DNA from: Paraburkholderia sp.
Lineage (GTDB): Bacteria > Pseudomonadota > Gammaproteobacteria > Burkholderiales > Burkholderiaceae
Reading direction: 5' to 3'
NCBI RefSeq assembly: GCF_004298475.1
Contig: NZ_SCRP01000016.1
Coordinates: 45,742-109,741 of the forward strand
DNA: 64,000 nucleotides
Shown: one piece after another, positions 48,585 to 57,048 of the stretch
Numbering within the stretch: the stretch's first letter is position 1
How the letters are laid out: each line of letters opens with the position of its first letter
Translations under genes and position numbers: made by a program
The notes under the pieces: generated by a model
What the model saw: only the letters and a program-made list of their open reading frames with translations
What the model was told of the DNA's origin: nothing
Databases searched by the model: none

Positions 48585-49493
48585 ATGGGGTTGAGTCACG
48601 CACGGCGATGCGGTTACTCTATGCACGCAGACGACAACCGACTTCTCGCGTGCAACATGCTGATCAAACTCCCGGAGCACGACGTTTCAAGAAGACTGGC
48701 TATTGCAGGGTGGATGCTATTTCCCCGGCCAGAAGATGACGATTTGAGACGCCTGTACCGTTCCGCGATTCAGCACGTTCGCGTTATGCATATCCTGAAA
48801 GACGCGGGCCAGTCAATTGACCCAGCAGAACAGAAATATAAATGGGTCAAATCCGGGGGCGAAATGATTGCGATTGAACAAAATACCCCGGACCTATCGG
48901 CTAAAGAAGCCGGGCCTGCCTTGATCGGATCGCCGGATAAAATCGTTGAATTCTTCGAGGATTACGAAAATTTCTTGCGACGCGCAGATATCGATCTCTT
49001 ATTCAGGAAAGGAGTTGTTTCGGGGTTAATTCTGCTTGTCTGTTGCTCTTTTCAGAATAAATTTGTGAGGCGATATGGTGATGGAAAGGCTGGGGCTCAA
49101 AAAGCCGTGGCCGAAATGACAAAAATCGGGTTGACTTTGGTCAGGGAGTATTTCGGGGATTTCGATGGCGTAGCCCATTTGTGGGCGTCTTGGTTGCTGC
49201 GGAAATTTAAGGATGCCGATTTGCGTGTGGACCGAGAAATGCTCAGGGGATTGGGGAGTAGGATTTCAATCGATTTTATGGGGAATGTCACTGTTAGTGA
49301 AATTCTGGATGGCGCCAAATCGGCCCTTGTTTTCGGGCGAGGCAAGCTTAATACCGGAGTTGCTATCCTGGAGGGAGTGGATTCCATTGAATTCGATTGG
49401 CCCGAAATTTCTTTCGGTCTGGCGGATGAGTTGCCTTCTGCGCTCGTTGACGTGTTCGAGCAATTCAGGCCAGAAAGCAAGCTGAGGCGGTAG
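48585..49493 (+). CDS. Hypothetical protein
   Basis: 302 residues, no signal peptide; one hydrophobic stretch (GVVSGLILLVCCSFQNKF). I recognise no domain. Base composition and codon use (many AAA, GAT, ATT) differ clearly from the chromosomal genes, a sign of transfer. The true start may be ATG 48621 (MHADDNRLL). Confidence 0.55.
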   Translation: MGLSHARRCGYSMHADDNRLLACNMLIKLPEHDVSRRLAIAGWMLFPRPEDDDLRRLYRSAIQHVRVMHILKDAGQSIDPAEQKYKWVKSGGEMIAIEQNTPDLSAKEAGPALIGSPDKIVEFFEDYENFLRRADIDLLFRKGVVSGLILLVCCSFQNKFVRRYGDGKAGAQKAVAEMTKIGLTLVREYFGDFDGVAHLWASWLLRKFKDADLRVDREMLRGLGSRISIDFMGNVTVSEILDGAKSALVFGRGKLNTGVAILEGVDSIEFDWPEISFGLADELPSALVDVFEQFRPESKLRR

Positions 49494-49606
49494 GGGGTTT
49501 TGGTGTGTCAGCGTGCCTGATACAGGTTACATGCGTGTCTCCGAAGAATAAGCTGCGTCTTGTGCAATCCGCACAGCCAACTGAAGAAGCAAGGAGATGC
49601 CGCAGT

Positions 49607-49807
49607 ATGAGCAGAAACTGGTTTGCCCTGATCAAAAAATCGGAAGTGAAATCCTTGACCGGTATGAGTCCGGCTTATATGTACGCTCTTGTCAAAAAAG
49701 GACTATTCCCGTCCCCGATTAAAAACGGCCGTTCAAGTTTCTGGGTTTATGGTGAGGTCATTGAGTGGATCGAGCTTCGTCGTAAAGAGCGAGGTGAGGC
49801 ACATTAA
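49607..49807 (+). CDS. AlpA-family DNA-binding regulator
   Basis: 66 residues. A winged MerR-like HTH, IKKSEVKSLTGMSPAYMYALVKKGLFPSPIKNGRSSFWVYGEVIEWIELRRKER, matches AlpA/excisionase-type regulators of P4-like elements. AAGGAG is 11 nt before the ATG. In such islands AlpA controls integrase or excision genes. It precedes the presumptive replication module. Confidence 0.85.
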   Translation: MSRNWFALIKKSEVKSLTGMSPAYMYALVKKGLFPSPIKNGRSSFWVYGEVIEWIELRRKERGEAH

Positions 49808-49862
49808 TATCGTTCCTATTGAAATGATCGTGCTGACTATCCGCGGCGTCGGGTTGGCAGGG

Positions 49863-49897
49863 CTGAAAAATGCACGCAGAAATGGTGCATTTTTCAG
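49863..49897 (+). terminator. 13-bp perfect hairpin downstream of the AlpA-like gene
   Basis: CTGAAAAATGCAC (49863-49875) and GTGCATTTTTCAG (49885-49897) with a 9-nt loop. The right arm itself carries a T run. It may terminate the AlpA transcript or act as an attenuator. Confidence 0.55.
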
Positions 49898-49921
49898 TTC
49901 TGGTCGGACTGAACAGTGTGC

Positions 49922-50062
49922 GTGAAAGCCGTGTATTTTTCGGTCAGCACCATGCCGAAAAACGCGCGTCAAGGCCGCGAAGTTTTCGTCGCGGGTATGT
50001 GCGGGAAGCTCGTGACGCTGCGCCACGCGCCAGACCTTCGCATCCAGCCGTTGGTCGCGTAG
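49922..50062 (+). CDS. Possible 46-residue ORF
   Basis: GTG-started frame (KAVYFSVSTMPKNARQGREVFVAGMCGKL...) between the AlpA-like and replication genes, a position where P4-like elements carry small inhibitor genes. Another frame (49870-50178) overlaps it, and neither has a clear ribosome binding site. Confidence 0.25.
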   Translation: MKAVYFSVSTMPKNARQGREVFVAGMCGKLVTLRHAPDLRIQPLVA

Positions 50063-50174
50063 GCGCCCTGCAAAAAAGGCTCAGAGGTAGCTCTTTGAGC
50101 GGCTTTCAGCGGTCGAGCGGAACCGAAAAATGCAGCAATAGTAACTATTACACTAATCAGCCTACAGCTCACCA

Positions 50175-50297
50175 GTAGCCAACCCTCACGTACAGCTAGC
50201 CAAGCAGTATCAAGCTTCAGTGTGAGGGTACATAAGTATCGGCTACATAGCGCTGGACAGTTCCAGTGTGTGGACCAGTAGTCGTAGGGGTAGCTAC
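50175..50297 (+). other. Hairpin cluster, candidate replication origin or control RNA
   Basis: Nested inverted repeats GTAGCC (50175-50180)/GGCTAC (50241-50246) and ACCCTCAC (50182-50189)/GTGAGGGT (50222-50229) are followed by CTGGA/TCCAG (50253-50266) and the palindrome GTAGCTAC (50290-50297). They lie immediately upstream of the replication-protein gene. Confidence 0.4.
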
Positions 50298-50346
50298 TTG
50301 CCGCGGATAATCAGCGTGCAGTCACCTTATAACCAAGGAAACTTGC

Positions 50347-51678
50347 ATGTGTGATTCAATGCAAATATTTGTTGGCCTCGCACCGGATATGCCCGACGAC
50401 GAGTACGAGGCGTGCCGCTTTCCATGGGAGCCTGAAGGATCTAATGGTGTCCGTGGAGAGTTCTATGAGTTTGAGATGAAAAGTCCGATCACTGGCGCCG
50501 GATTTAAAATCAAGGCAGTTGGCGTAGGTGGTATCCGGCATGGCCGTATTGGCGGATACTGGCTCAGCGCCAATATCCCCGCTTGTGTGGTCGGGCATAA
50601 CCGGGAGCTAGTTAATGGCGTGTATTGGGCTGCAAAAATATGCTTTGCGCTTCTCCGGAACTTTCTTGCTAGCCGTGGCTGCACTGTCAAAGGCTTGTCG
50701 TATATTGAGTGGGGAAACGTTTTTATTGGCCCATTCACGCTGACCTATTTGGAAGAGTGCGAAAGTAGGGATGCCGCGCTTGAGTTGCTGAACGATATTA
50801 GACAGCACGTTGAGGCAGTTCTTAATCATGGCCCGCACTCGCGGCCAGGAATGAAGGCTGCTTACGTAAAGCCGGATGGTGCGGAATGGCCCGAGGATGT
50901 TTTCACGCTGTATATTCGGGATCGAGAATTCGGGATTGCCCTTTATGTGAAACAGCCCGGTGTGGCGAAGGCATTTTCGAGGGAGATTGATGAGCCGGAA
51001 CTAGAATCCGAGGTGGCCGAACGGTCAGGGCGTACTGTGCGAATAGAGGTCACGCCGCACAAAGCGTGGCTGGCAGAAAATGACCTCGACAAGCCGGAGA
51101 ATTGGCGTAATAACCCTGATGCCTATAAGAAGGTGTTCGGTTTAATGAGGGTGAAAATTCAATTAGGTCGGTCGTGGAGGGTCAAGCGAATGCAGAAAAC
51201 GTCTGTCAGAAATTTATCGTTGTCACAGGATGATAAAACCTGTCTCCTTCTGCATCTTTCAGGGAAGGACCCTGGCGATTATCCGGTGCTGAATGTGTAT
51301 CCAGATGCGAACGCGAGAAGCAAGCGCTTTTCTGCGATTCGCAAGCGGGTCTTTGACGAAACCGGCATCGACCTGCGTATTCCGTGGAGGGTGCAGCAAG
51401 CAGGGGTGCGCCCGGGGCTGGCTAGTGTGTTCGAGTATCCGGGTGAGTTCGAGCCGCACGAGCACCTCCGGACCGTCGTCTACTCGAAGACGACTGCCCC
51501 TGCGGCCTACGAGCGCTTGGAGGAACTGACCGCTGAACTGCTGCGCGCGGGGGCTCACTCCGGTGCCGATGAGGCGCAGGGTGCCAGCGGCGAATCCGCC
51601 GACGTTGTAGATGACTGGTCGGACCCGGTGCCAAAGCAGGGCGCATTCGATGGCTGGCAAGATGAGTACGCTGACTGA
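50347..51678 (+). CDS. Phage/plasmid replication protein, gene II/X-like
   Basis: 443 residues. The central VVGHNRELVNGVYWAAKICFALLRNFLASRG and TLTYLEECESRDAALELL blocks, a hydrophilic core (YIRDREFGIALYVKQ) and the domain RTVRIEVTPHKAWLAENDLDKPENWRN fit the gene II/X replication proteins of filamentous phages and related plasmids, as I remember them. Such proteins nick the origin for rolling-circle replication. The C-terminal ~50 residues are acidic and low-complexity. Assignment is moderate; it could be another island replication protein. Confidence 0.6.
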   Translation: MCDSMQIFVGLAPDMPDDEYEACRFPWEPEGSNGVRGEFYEFEMKSPITGAGFKIKAVGVGGIRHGRIGGYWLSANIPACVVGHNRELVNGVYWAAKICFALLRNFLASRGCTVKGLSYIEWGNVFIGPFTLTYLEECESRDAALELLNDIRQHVEAVLNHGPHSRPGMKAAYVKPDGAEWPEDVFTLYIRDREFGIALYVKQPGVAKAFSREIDEPELESEVAERSGRTVRIEVTPHKAWLAENDLDKPENWRNNPDAYKKVFGLMRVKIQLGRSWRVKRMQKTSVRNLSLSQDDKTCLLLHLSGKDPGDYPVLNVYPDANARSKRFSAIRKRVFDETGIDLRIPWRVQQAGVRPGLASVFEYPGEFEPHEHLRTVVYSKTTAPAAYERLEELTAELLRAGAHSGADEAQGASGESADVVDDWSDPVPKQGAFDGWQDEYAD

Positions 51679-51686
51679 ACGACGAT

Positions 51687-51725
51687 GGACATGACGCGAG
51701 CGAATGTGATGATTGCGTCATGTCC
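51687..51725 (+). terminator. Hairpin after the replication gene
   Basis: GGACATGACGC (51687-51697) and GCGTCATGTCC (51715-51725) form an 11-bp perfect stem, 9 bp after the stop codon. There is no T run, so it could instead be a protein-binding or replication site. Confidence 0.5.
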
Positions 51726-51851
51726 CCTTGATCTCGGCCTGCCGGTACGGGGTCCACGGCCGAATTTCGCCGTCTATGCCCAGCGTTGGAGTTCTGTCGC
51801 GATGCTTGCAGGAACTCGGGATTCCGTTGCTGGACAGGGGAATGCACGAAT

Positions 51852-51874
51852 TTTGTTGGTATATTTGTTGGTAT
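51852..51874 (+). repeat. TTTGTTGGTAT arm-site repeats, right end of the island
   Basis: Two direct copies of TTTGTTGGTAT at 51852 and 51864, again with 12-bp phasing, mirror the repeats beside the integrase gene. They lie ~50 bp from the attR candidate. Confidence 0.7.
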
Positions 51875-51924
51875 TTTTGGGATCGAAATTGCCGAAAGCC
51901 GCGCCAAGTGACGGGTTTGGTTCA

Positions 51925-51949
51925 GGGTTCGATTGCTGCAGCCGCACCA
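51925..51949 (+). other. attR: degraded copy of the tRNA-Thr 3' end
   Basis: GGGTTCGA-TTG-CTGCAGCCG-CACCA aligns with the tRNA 3' end GGGTTCGA-GTC-CTGCAGCCGG-CACCA, with one deletion and a changed loop. A strong terminator follows 20 bp later, as expected of the original DNA downstream of a tRNA gene. Confidence 0.65.
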
Positions 51950-51969
51950 AATTCAAAGCGCGTACACGC

Positions 51970-51999
51970 AAAAAAGGGTCCCCTCGGGGACCCTTTTTT
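51970..51999. terminator. Strong terminator beyond the island
   Basis: AAAAAAGGGTCCCC and GGGGACCCTTTTTT form a perfect 14-bp stem with a 2-nt apex. Probably the native tRNA-Thr terminator, separated from its gene by the island; it also serves the convergent minus-strand gene. Confidence 0.9.
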
Positions 52000-52092
52000 G
52001 TTCTGCAAGCAAGTCTCACGGCGCGTTACATGAGCGGCAGTTCGACTACCGCCCCGCGAAATCGCGCGCTGCCTGGCTGCGTTCCTGCCGGC

Positions 52093-52398
52093 TTAGCCGC
52101 CGCAACCGCCGCCGCAGCAGCTCGTACGCGCCGGGGCTGCCGTTTCGGCTCCGGGGATGGAGATCAGCATGTCGATGACAACGCCTTCTGCGGCGCGCTG
52201 GACGTAATTGACCTGCACCTGATTGCCATAGCGCTGCTGGATCTGTTGCAGCAGCGGCAGCGGATCGTGGTCGTTGACGAAGCGCATCGTTTCGCCGTGA
52301 TCGAGCGATTCGAGGGCAGCGAAAATGGATGCGTGGCGCAGGCGCTTCGAGAGACCGCGTGCGTCGAACTGATAAACGTGAGTGCCAGTTTCGGTCAT
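52093..52398 (-). CDS. DUF2249-type protein
   Basis: 101 residues. VYQFDARGLSKRLRHASIFAALESLDHGETMRFVNDHDPLPLLQQIQQRYGNQV has the TusA/SirA-like fold characteristic of DUF2249, with the NDHDP-LLQQ block. The tail SCCGGGCGG carries three cysteines and may bind metal. AAGGAAG precedes the ATG at 52398. Role unknown; redox or sulfur handling is often proposed for the family. Confidence 0.8.
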   Translation of the reverse strand: MTETGTHVYQFDARGLSKRLRHASIFAALESLDHGETMRFVNDHDPLPLLQQIQQRYGNQVQVNYVQRAAEGVVIDMLISIPGAETAAPARTSCCGGGCGG

Positions 52399-53063
52399 GT
52401 GAACTTCCTTTAAAGCCAGATTAGGGGGATCGTGCACACCGGCATGTAACGCCGCACACAGATTGCCTGAAGCTGCGAATTTTACGCCTCGCCGCTGTGG
52501 CGCAGGTAAAGACCCCGCGGCTCTGCGTTGTTTTCACGTATTTGCGTTAAGTATTTGAATGTTAATGAATTATATGTGTCTGCACAGGTGCATGCATGCG
52601 TGTGATAGTGGATGATTTATTAATCTGCGTCAAAATGTCTGCGGTTCAAATGCCGGATTCAAGTCCGGTAATCCGCACGCGCGATATGGGCATTTCAGAT
52701 TGCCTCCGTTCATCGGCGCACTCAGGATCGCGAACAATTTCCGCACGATTGCAGCAGCTTCACCACGCACCACGCGCCACAGCAAACTCACCTGGCCGAA
52801 CTTCCCGCTAGCAGAAAATCCCCGGCAATGTTGCGGCGCGATGTCACTACATGGTTTTAGCCACAATCGCAACGAAAATTCTTGTAAACCTTGATGTCGA
52901 TCCAGGAGCATGTGAATACTTCATGCGATGCGCATAGATGGCTGCCGGGCGGGATTCGGGGCGTCGAGCGCACCCTGCACATCCGTCGCGGCACGTCTAA
53001 ACAGGGCGGGCAGGTCAACCGGGCAAGCATGCTTCGGTGTCAGAAATTTTCTCACACTACGAA
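52399..53063. other. Intergenic region without a recognisable gene
   Basis: 665 bp containing only short, low-quality frames. It includes an AT-rich patch at 52550-52630, the probable promoter area of the DUF2249-type gene or of the chemoreceptor gene. No clear hairpin or box identified. Confidence 0.45.
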
Positions 53064-54632
53064 ATGCGCACCAATCTACCGATCACGCAGCAAGAATTTC
53101 ATTTCCCTCCCGATGCGACGCTCCTGTCCACGACGGACACAAGCAGCCACATCACCTACGCAAACGAGGCATTCATCGAGGTCAGCGGCTACGATACCGA
53201 CGAAATCCTGGGGCAACCGCACAACCTCGTACGTCACCCGGATATGCCTTCGCAGGCGTTTGCGGATATGTGGGAGACGCTAAAAGCAGGCCTTTCGTGG
53301 ACTGCGCTGATCAAAAACCGGCGCAAGGATGGCGACCATTACTGGGTGCGTGCGAATGCAACGCCGGTCATCCACGACGGACAAACCGTCGGTTACATGT
53401 CGGTTCGCACCAGTCCGGGTCGTGAAGAAGTCGAGGCAGCCGAATCCCTCTACCGCGACTTTCGCGAGAACAAGGTCGGTCTGCGTCGTTTTCGGAAAGG
53501 GCTTGTCGTGCGAACCGGGATTCTCGGCTGGATGTCGCTGCTGCAAACCCTGTCCGTGCGTTGGCGAATCGGTGCCAGTACGCTCGCGTCGCTTGCGCTC
53601 GTCGTGCTCGCGGCCTGGCTGGCCGGGTTGCAAGGACCGATGCTCGGTGCGTTCTGCGGCGCGGCGGCAGTCATTTCGCTGCTTGCCACGCTCTGGCTCG
53701 ATGCACAGATCAGCCGGCCGCTCCAGGCGGTGCTGAATCAGGCGCAAGCCGTGGCCGCAGGCCAGCCTGGCGAAAACCGGCACCTGAACCGCGTCGACGA
53801 GATCGGCATGATCCTGCGGGCGATCAATCAGTCAGGGCTCAACTTGCGATCGCTGGTGGACGATGTGAGCGGGCAACTCGGCGGGCTCCGGCGGGCCAGC
53901 AGTGACATCGCTGCGGGTAACCAGCACCTGAATGACCGCAGCCTTCAGTCGGCTGCCAGCCTCGAAGAGACGGCCGCCTCGATGGAGCAGATGACGGTCA
54001 CCGTGAAAAACAACGCCGATACGGCTATCCAGGCAAGCCGGCTTGCCGCATCGGCGAGTCAGGCGGCTTCGGATGGCAACGCCGTCGCGCGCGACGTGAT
54101 CGCAACGATGAGCGAGATCACCGAAGCGAGCAGGAAGATCAGAGAGATCATCACCCTGATAGAAGGCATCTCGTTCCAGACCAACATCCTCTCGCTCAAT
54201 GCCGCCGTCGAAGCCGCGCGCGCGGGCGAGCACGGACGCGGGTTCGCCGTGGTCGCCGGTGAAGTGCGCACGCTCGCGCAACGGAGTTCGTCCGCGGCCA
54301 GAGAGATCACGGCGCTCATTAACGACAGCGTGGCCAAGACGGCTTCGGGCGGCGAACTCGTCGGCAAGGCCGGCGACGCGATGCGCAATATTCTGGGGCA
54401 GGTAACGCGCGTCGCCGACCTGATCGGCGAAATCAGCTCGGCGACCAACGAACAATTCTCCGGAATCAGCCAGGTGAACGTCGCGGTCACGCAGCTTGAT
54501 CAGATGACCCAGCAGAACGCCAATCTGGTGCAGCAGTCGGCCGACGCTGCCGACGATCTGCAGATTCGTACGGGCCGTCTCGTTGAAGCGGTGAAGATAT
54601 TTCAGGCCGGGGCCGCGGGTGGCGGCCGGTGA
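53064..54632 (+). CDS. Aer-like aerotaxis receptor / methyl-accepting chemotaxis protein
   Basis: 522 residues. The N-terminal PAS domain has the Aer signature ([40 protein letters not shown]). It is followed by two membrane segments (~170-215), a HAMP linker, and a signalling domain whose hairpin tip reads [42 protein letters not shown]. It probably senses redox state through FAD and signals to CheA. An upstream GTG (53037) is an alternative; MRTNLPITQ is the family-typical start. Confidence 0.92.
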   Translation: MRTNLPITQQEFHFPPDATLLSTTDTSSHITYANEAFIEVSGYDTDEILGQPHNLVRHPDMPSQAFADMWETLKAGLSWTALIKNRRKDGDHYWVRANATPVIHDGQTVGYMSVRTSPGREEVEAAESLYRDFRENKVGLRRFRKGLVVRTGILGWMSLLQTLSVRWRIGASTLASLALVVLAAWLAGLQGPMLGAFCGAAAVISLLATLWLDAQISRPLQAVLNQAQAVAAGQPGENRHLNRVDEIGMILRAINQSGLNLRSLVDDVSGQLGGLRRASSDIAAGNQHLNDRSLQSAASLEETAASMEQMTVTVKNNADTAIQASRLAASASQAASDGNAVARDVIATMSEITEASRKIREIITLIEGISFQTNILSLNAAVEAARAGEHGRGFAVVAGEVRTLAQRSSSAAREITALINDSVAKTASGGELVGKAGDAMRNILGQVTRVADLIGEISSATNEQFSGISQVNVAVTQLDQMTQQNANLVQQSADAADDLQIRTGRLVEAVKIFQAGAAGGGR

Positions 54633-55038
54633 GGTAAGTGGTTTTCGTGTTCCGCAGCCACGTCGCATTTCATGTGGATAGGGCCGCGACATAGAGGGTT
54701 GCAGCGTTTCGGTTGCAACCCTTTTTGCTTTTCACGCGCCTGTCCGCTATGTCTGCTTCGGGCGCTTACGGAATCGATTGCTTGCGCGCGCAATTGATTC
54801 GTATGGCTGATTGATTGTCTCGCGGTGCCTGGCCTCAAGACTGTTACCGCGCGCGTTCGTGCGCTTTCGTGTGCTTCGCCATGCCCGCTCCGTCGATACG
54901 AGTCCTACGACTTTCGGACGAGTCGACGCCAGCGCGCAGGTGGACGATGATCATGGCAAGCGGGGGCGGCGAAACATGCCTTCCTGCTCTGCTATATGAT
55001 GGCGCCGCTCTTGCCGTATCGCTTGCTACCTATTGCCT
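54633..55038. other. Intergenic region after the chemoreceptor gene
   Basis: Holds the chemoreceptor terminator and the presumed promoter of the downstream methyltransferase gene. No gene seen. Confidence 0.5.
54695..54726 (+). terminator. Terminator after the chemoreceptor gene
   Basis: AGGGTTGCA (54695-54703) and TGCAACCCT (54714-54722) form a 9-bp perfect stem followed by TTTTG. Confidence 0.85.
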
Positions 55039-56172
55039 ATGACCGACTTTCCCACTCTCACCTGGCCCGACACGGACGGCCCTCGCAGTGTCCGCTGGCG
55101 TTCGGAGGCGGGCGTTGCACCGCCGAAGCGTGTTGTCCTCGCAGACGACCGCACGAGCGCCGACGCCGCCTACCGGCTCGCCTGCGAAGGTACGGCGTTG
55201 CTGTGGCGAGGCGACTACCAGAACGCGCGCCAGTTGTTGCAGGCGCTCGCCCGCCGCGCCGATCGCAAGCCGCGCAAGGCGCCGGACTCGCTGCTCGACG
55301 CGTTCAATCTGCACCGCCAGGCGCAGTCGCAACGCGCACGCTCGCTGGGCATGGTGCTGATTCCGCTGGAAGGCGACTACACGATTTCCCTGCGCCGCGC
55401 GCCCGACGTGAAGCTCGCCTGCGAGGAGGCCTGGGGACCCGCGACGGGCGAGGCGTCCGCAGTGTCGCTGCGCGAACTGCTCGGACTGATCGGTGCGCAC
55501 GAGTGGCGAAAGAAAGGTGTCGAAATCCCGGCGCTCGATCATGCGCGCATTCACCCGTACTACGGCGTGTTTTCGCCGGTACGCGGCGAGTATGTCGATC
55601 TGGTTGCGCGCGTGGCGCTGCCGTCGCTCGACAAGGCGTTCGATATCGGCACCGGCACGGGCGTGCTCGCGGCGGTGCTGGCGGCGCGCGGCGTGAGACA
55701 GATCGTTGCGACCGATCAGGACCCGCGCGCGCTCGCCTGCGCTCGCGAGAATCTCACGCGGCTCGGTTACGGCGGGCAGGTCGAGGTGGTGGAAGCGGAT
55801 CTGTTTCCGGCCGGGCGCGCGCCGCTTGTCGTTTGCAATCCGCCGTGGGTGCCTGCGCGGCCTGCGTCGCCGATCGAATATGCCGTGTTCGATCCGGAGA
55901 GCCGCATGTTGCGCGGCTTCCTGGCCGGATTGAAGGATCACCTGGAGCCCGGCGGCGAAGGCTGGCTGATCCTCTCCGACTTCGCCGAGCATCTTGGCCT
56001 GCGCACGCGCGAGGCGCTCATGGAGATGATCGTCAATGCGGGGCTGGAAGTGGTTGGCCGCGAGGATATCCGCGCGCGTCATCCGAAGGCAACGGACCGC
56101 ACCGATCCGCTATACGAAGCGCGCGCGAAGGAAGTGACGTCGCTGTGGCGTTTGAAGGTTCGCGGCGCGTGA
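55039..56172 (+). CDS. Class I SAM-dependent methyltransferase (HemK/RlmG-like)
   Basis: 377 residues. AdoMet motif AFDIGTGTGVLAAVLAARGV and the catalytic NPPW (VVCNPPWVPARP) are typical of N6-adenine or glutamine methyltransferases such as PrmC and RlmG. The N-terminal ~180 residues are a separate domain probably for substrate recognition. Target unknown. The ATG at 55039 is preferred over the TTG at 55033. Confidence 0.85.
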   Translation: MTDFPTLTWPDTDGPRSVRWRSEAGVAPPKRVVLADDRTSADAAYRLACEGTALLWRGDYQNARQLLQALARRADRKPRKAPDSLLDAFNLHRQAQSQRARSLGMVLIPLEGDYTISLRRAPDVKLACEEAWGPATGEASAVSLRELLGLIGAHEWRKKGVEIPALDHARIHPYYGVFSPVRGEYVDLVARVALPSLDKAFDIGTGTGVLAAVLAARGVRQIVATDQDPRALACARENLTRLGYGGQVEVVEADLFPAGRAPLVVCNPPWVPARPASPIEYAVFDPESRMLRGFLAGLKDHLEPGGEGWLILSDFAEHLGLRTREALMEMIVNAGLEVVGREDIRARHPKATDRTDPLYEARAKEVTSLWRLKVRGA

Positions 56173-56349
56173 GGCGAGGTGAGGTGAGGCGACGCTATTC
56201 GCGCGCACGGCCAGGTGCCGCTGTTCGCGCGCACGGCCAGGCGCCGCGGACAAAGTGGCCTGGCCGGTGCACTGGTGAACTGGTGCAATGGTGCGTCAGC
56301 GTGAGGCTGCGGCATCGGCACAGTCCAGCGCGCGATGCTCGCAAGCGCA

Positions 56350-56670
56350 TCAGCCCGGATAGGCCTCGTCGACCGTCAGGCCCGCGAGCTTGAAAATCAC
56401 GCGCAACGTTTGTGGCTTGATTTCGCGGCGTGCTGCAAGCGACGACATCACGAACTCGAGAACCTTTGCATACTTCAGCAGGATCAGGCAGGTCTCGAGA
56501 TCGGCGGTGCCGTCACGCATGACTTCGGCGATCTGCAGCATCTGTACCGAGATGTCGCGCGCCATCTCGAGCTCAAGTTGCTGCTTTTCCGTCCACTGAG
56601 GAAGCGTGACCAGCTTCGTGAGCAGTTCCTGAAATTTCTGTTCGGCGTTTCCGTCGGGTATCGTATTCAT
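56350..56670 (-). CDS. Hypothetical protein
   Basis: 106 residues, all-helical by appearance (QKFQELLTKLVTLPQWTEKQQLELEMARDISVQMLQIAEVMRDG ... LILLKYAKVLEFVMSSLAARREIKPQTLRVIFKLAG). No family recognised. The start MNTIPDGNAEQ gives a compact protein; an upstream in-frame extension (to 56778) has poor composition. Confidence 0.55.
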   Translation of the reverse strand: MNTIPDGNAEQKFQELLTKLVTLPQWTEKQQLELEMARDISVQMLQIAEVMRDGTADLETCLILLKYAKVLEFVMSSLAARREIKPQTLRVIFKLAGLTVDEAYPG

Positions 56671-57048
56671 TGCGTGCCCCATGCAAGGACGTACAGCGCC
56701 GGGCGCATGTTGCGTACCGGTGAACTGCGACGTGCCTGTCCTGTCGACGCCGGTCATTGCCGGAGTGATCTCCCGCACGCGCTGTCCGGCCCGTTGCCGC
56801 TCAGTGGCCGTCCAGTCGCGCTCACCGCCGGTGCTACTACCGGTCCTTTGTTGACATGGAGGATCGATGTCCGCCGTGCCGTGTAATCAACCCCTTCCTG
56901 CCGCCCGAACGCGGATTCGCATTTCGGGCGTCGCGGGCCAATTGACAGCCTGGTCACGCTTTTTACGTAAAATGGCAGGCCAACCCTACTCCTTCCGTCA
57001 TCTGTCGCACGTTTCGCGGTAAATGACTCACTACCTGTGCCTGACCCG
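56671..57048. other. Divergent intergenic region
   Basis: 378 bp between the minus-strand hypothetical gene and the plus-strand methyltransferase gene. It contains a candidate promoter at 56942-56973 and no further gene. Confidence 0.5.
56942..56973 (+). promoter_or_regulatory. Candidate promoter with a 12-bp palindrome
   Basis: TTGACA (56942-56947) is followed 16 bp later by TACGTA (56964) or 20 bp later by TAAAAT (56968). The -10 area lies within the perfect palindrome TTTTACGTAAAA (56961-56972). About 75 bp before the methyltransferase start. Confidence 0.45.

Larger units (their letters stand above)
49808..50346. other. Non-coding or control region upstream of the replication gene
   Basis: 539 bp with a 13-bp perfect hairpin (49863-49897), two overlapping short frames at 49870-50178, and a hairpin cluster at 50175-50297. 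No gene can be called with confidence. Confidence 0.5.
35156..51949. mobile_element. Integrated genomic island of ~16.8 kb at tRNA-Thr
   Basis: Bounded by the intact tRNA-Thr (left) and a degraded copy of its 3' end (right). The left end carries a P4-type tyrosine integrase; both ends carry 12-bp-phased TTGGTAT repeats. Inside are a serine resolvase, an AlpA-like regulator, a gene II/X-type replication protein, regulatory and accessory genes, and a candidate restriction/defence cluster. Parts such as 47900-50350 are visibly more AT-rich than the flanks. No conjugation genes are seen, so transfer would need help from another element. Confidence 0.85.

Noticed and set aside
52640-52680. T-arm-like sequence (GGATTCAAGTCC) considered as a tRNA fragment
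   Set aside because: No acceptor, D or anticodon arms around it and the loop length is wrong.
54996-56393. 465-codon plus-strand frame overlapping the methyltransferase gene
   Set aside because: Arg/Ala-rich translation; the other frame has AdoMet and NPPW motifs.
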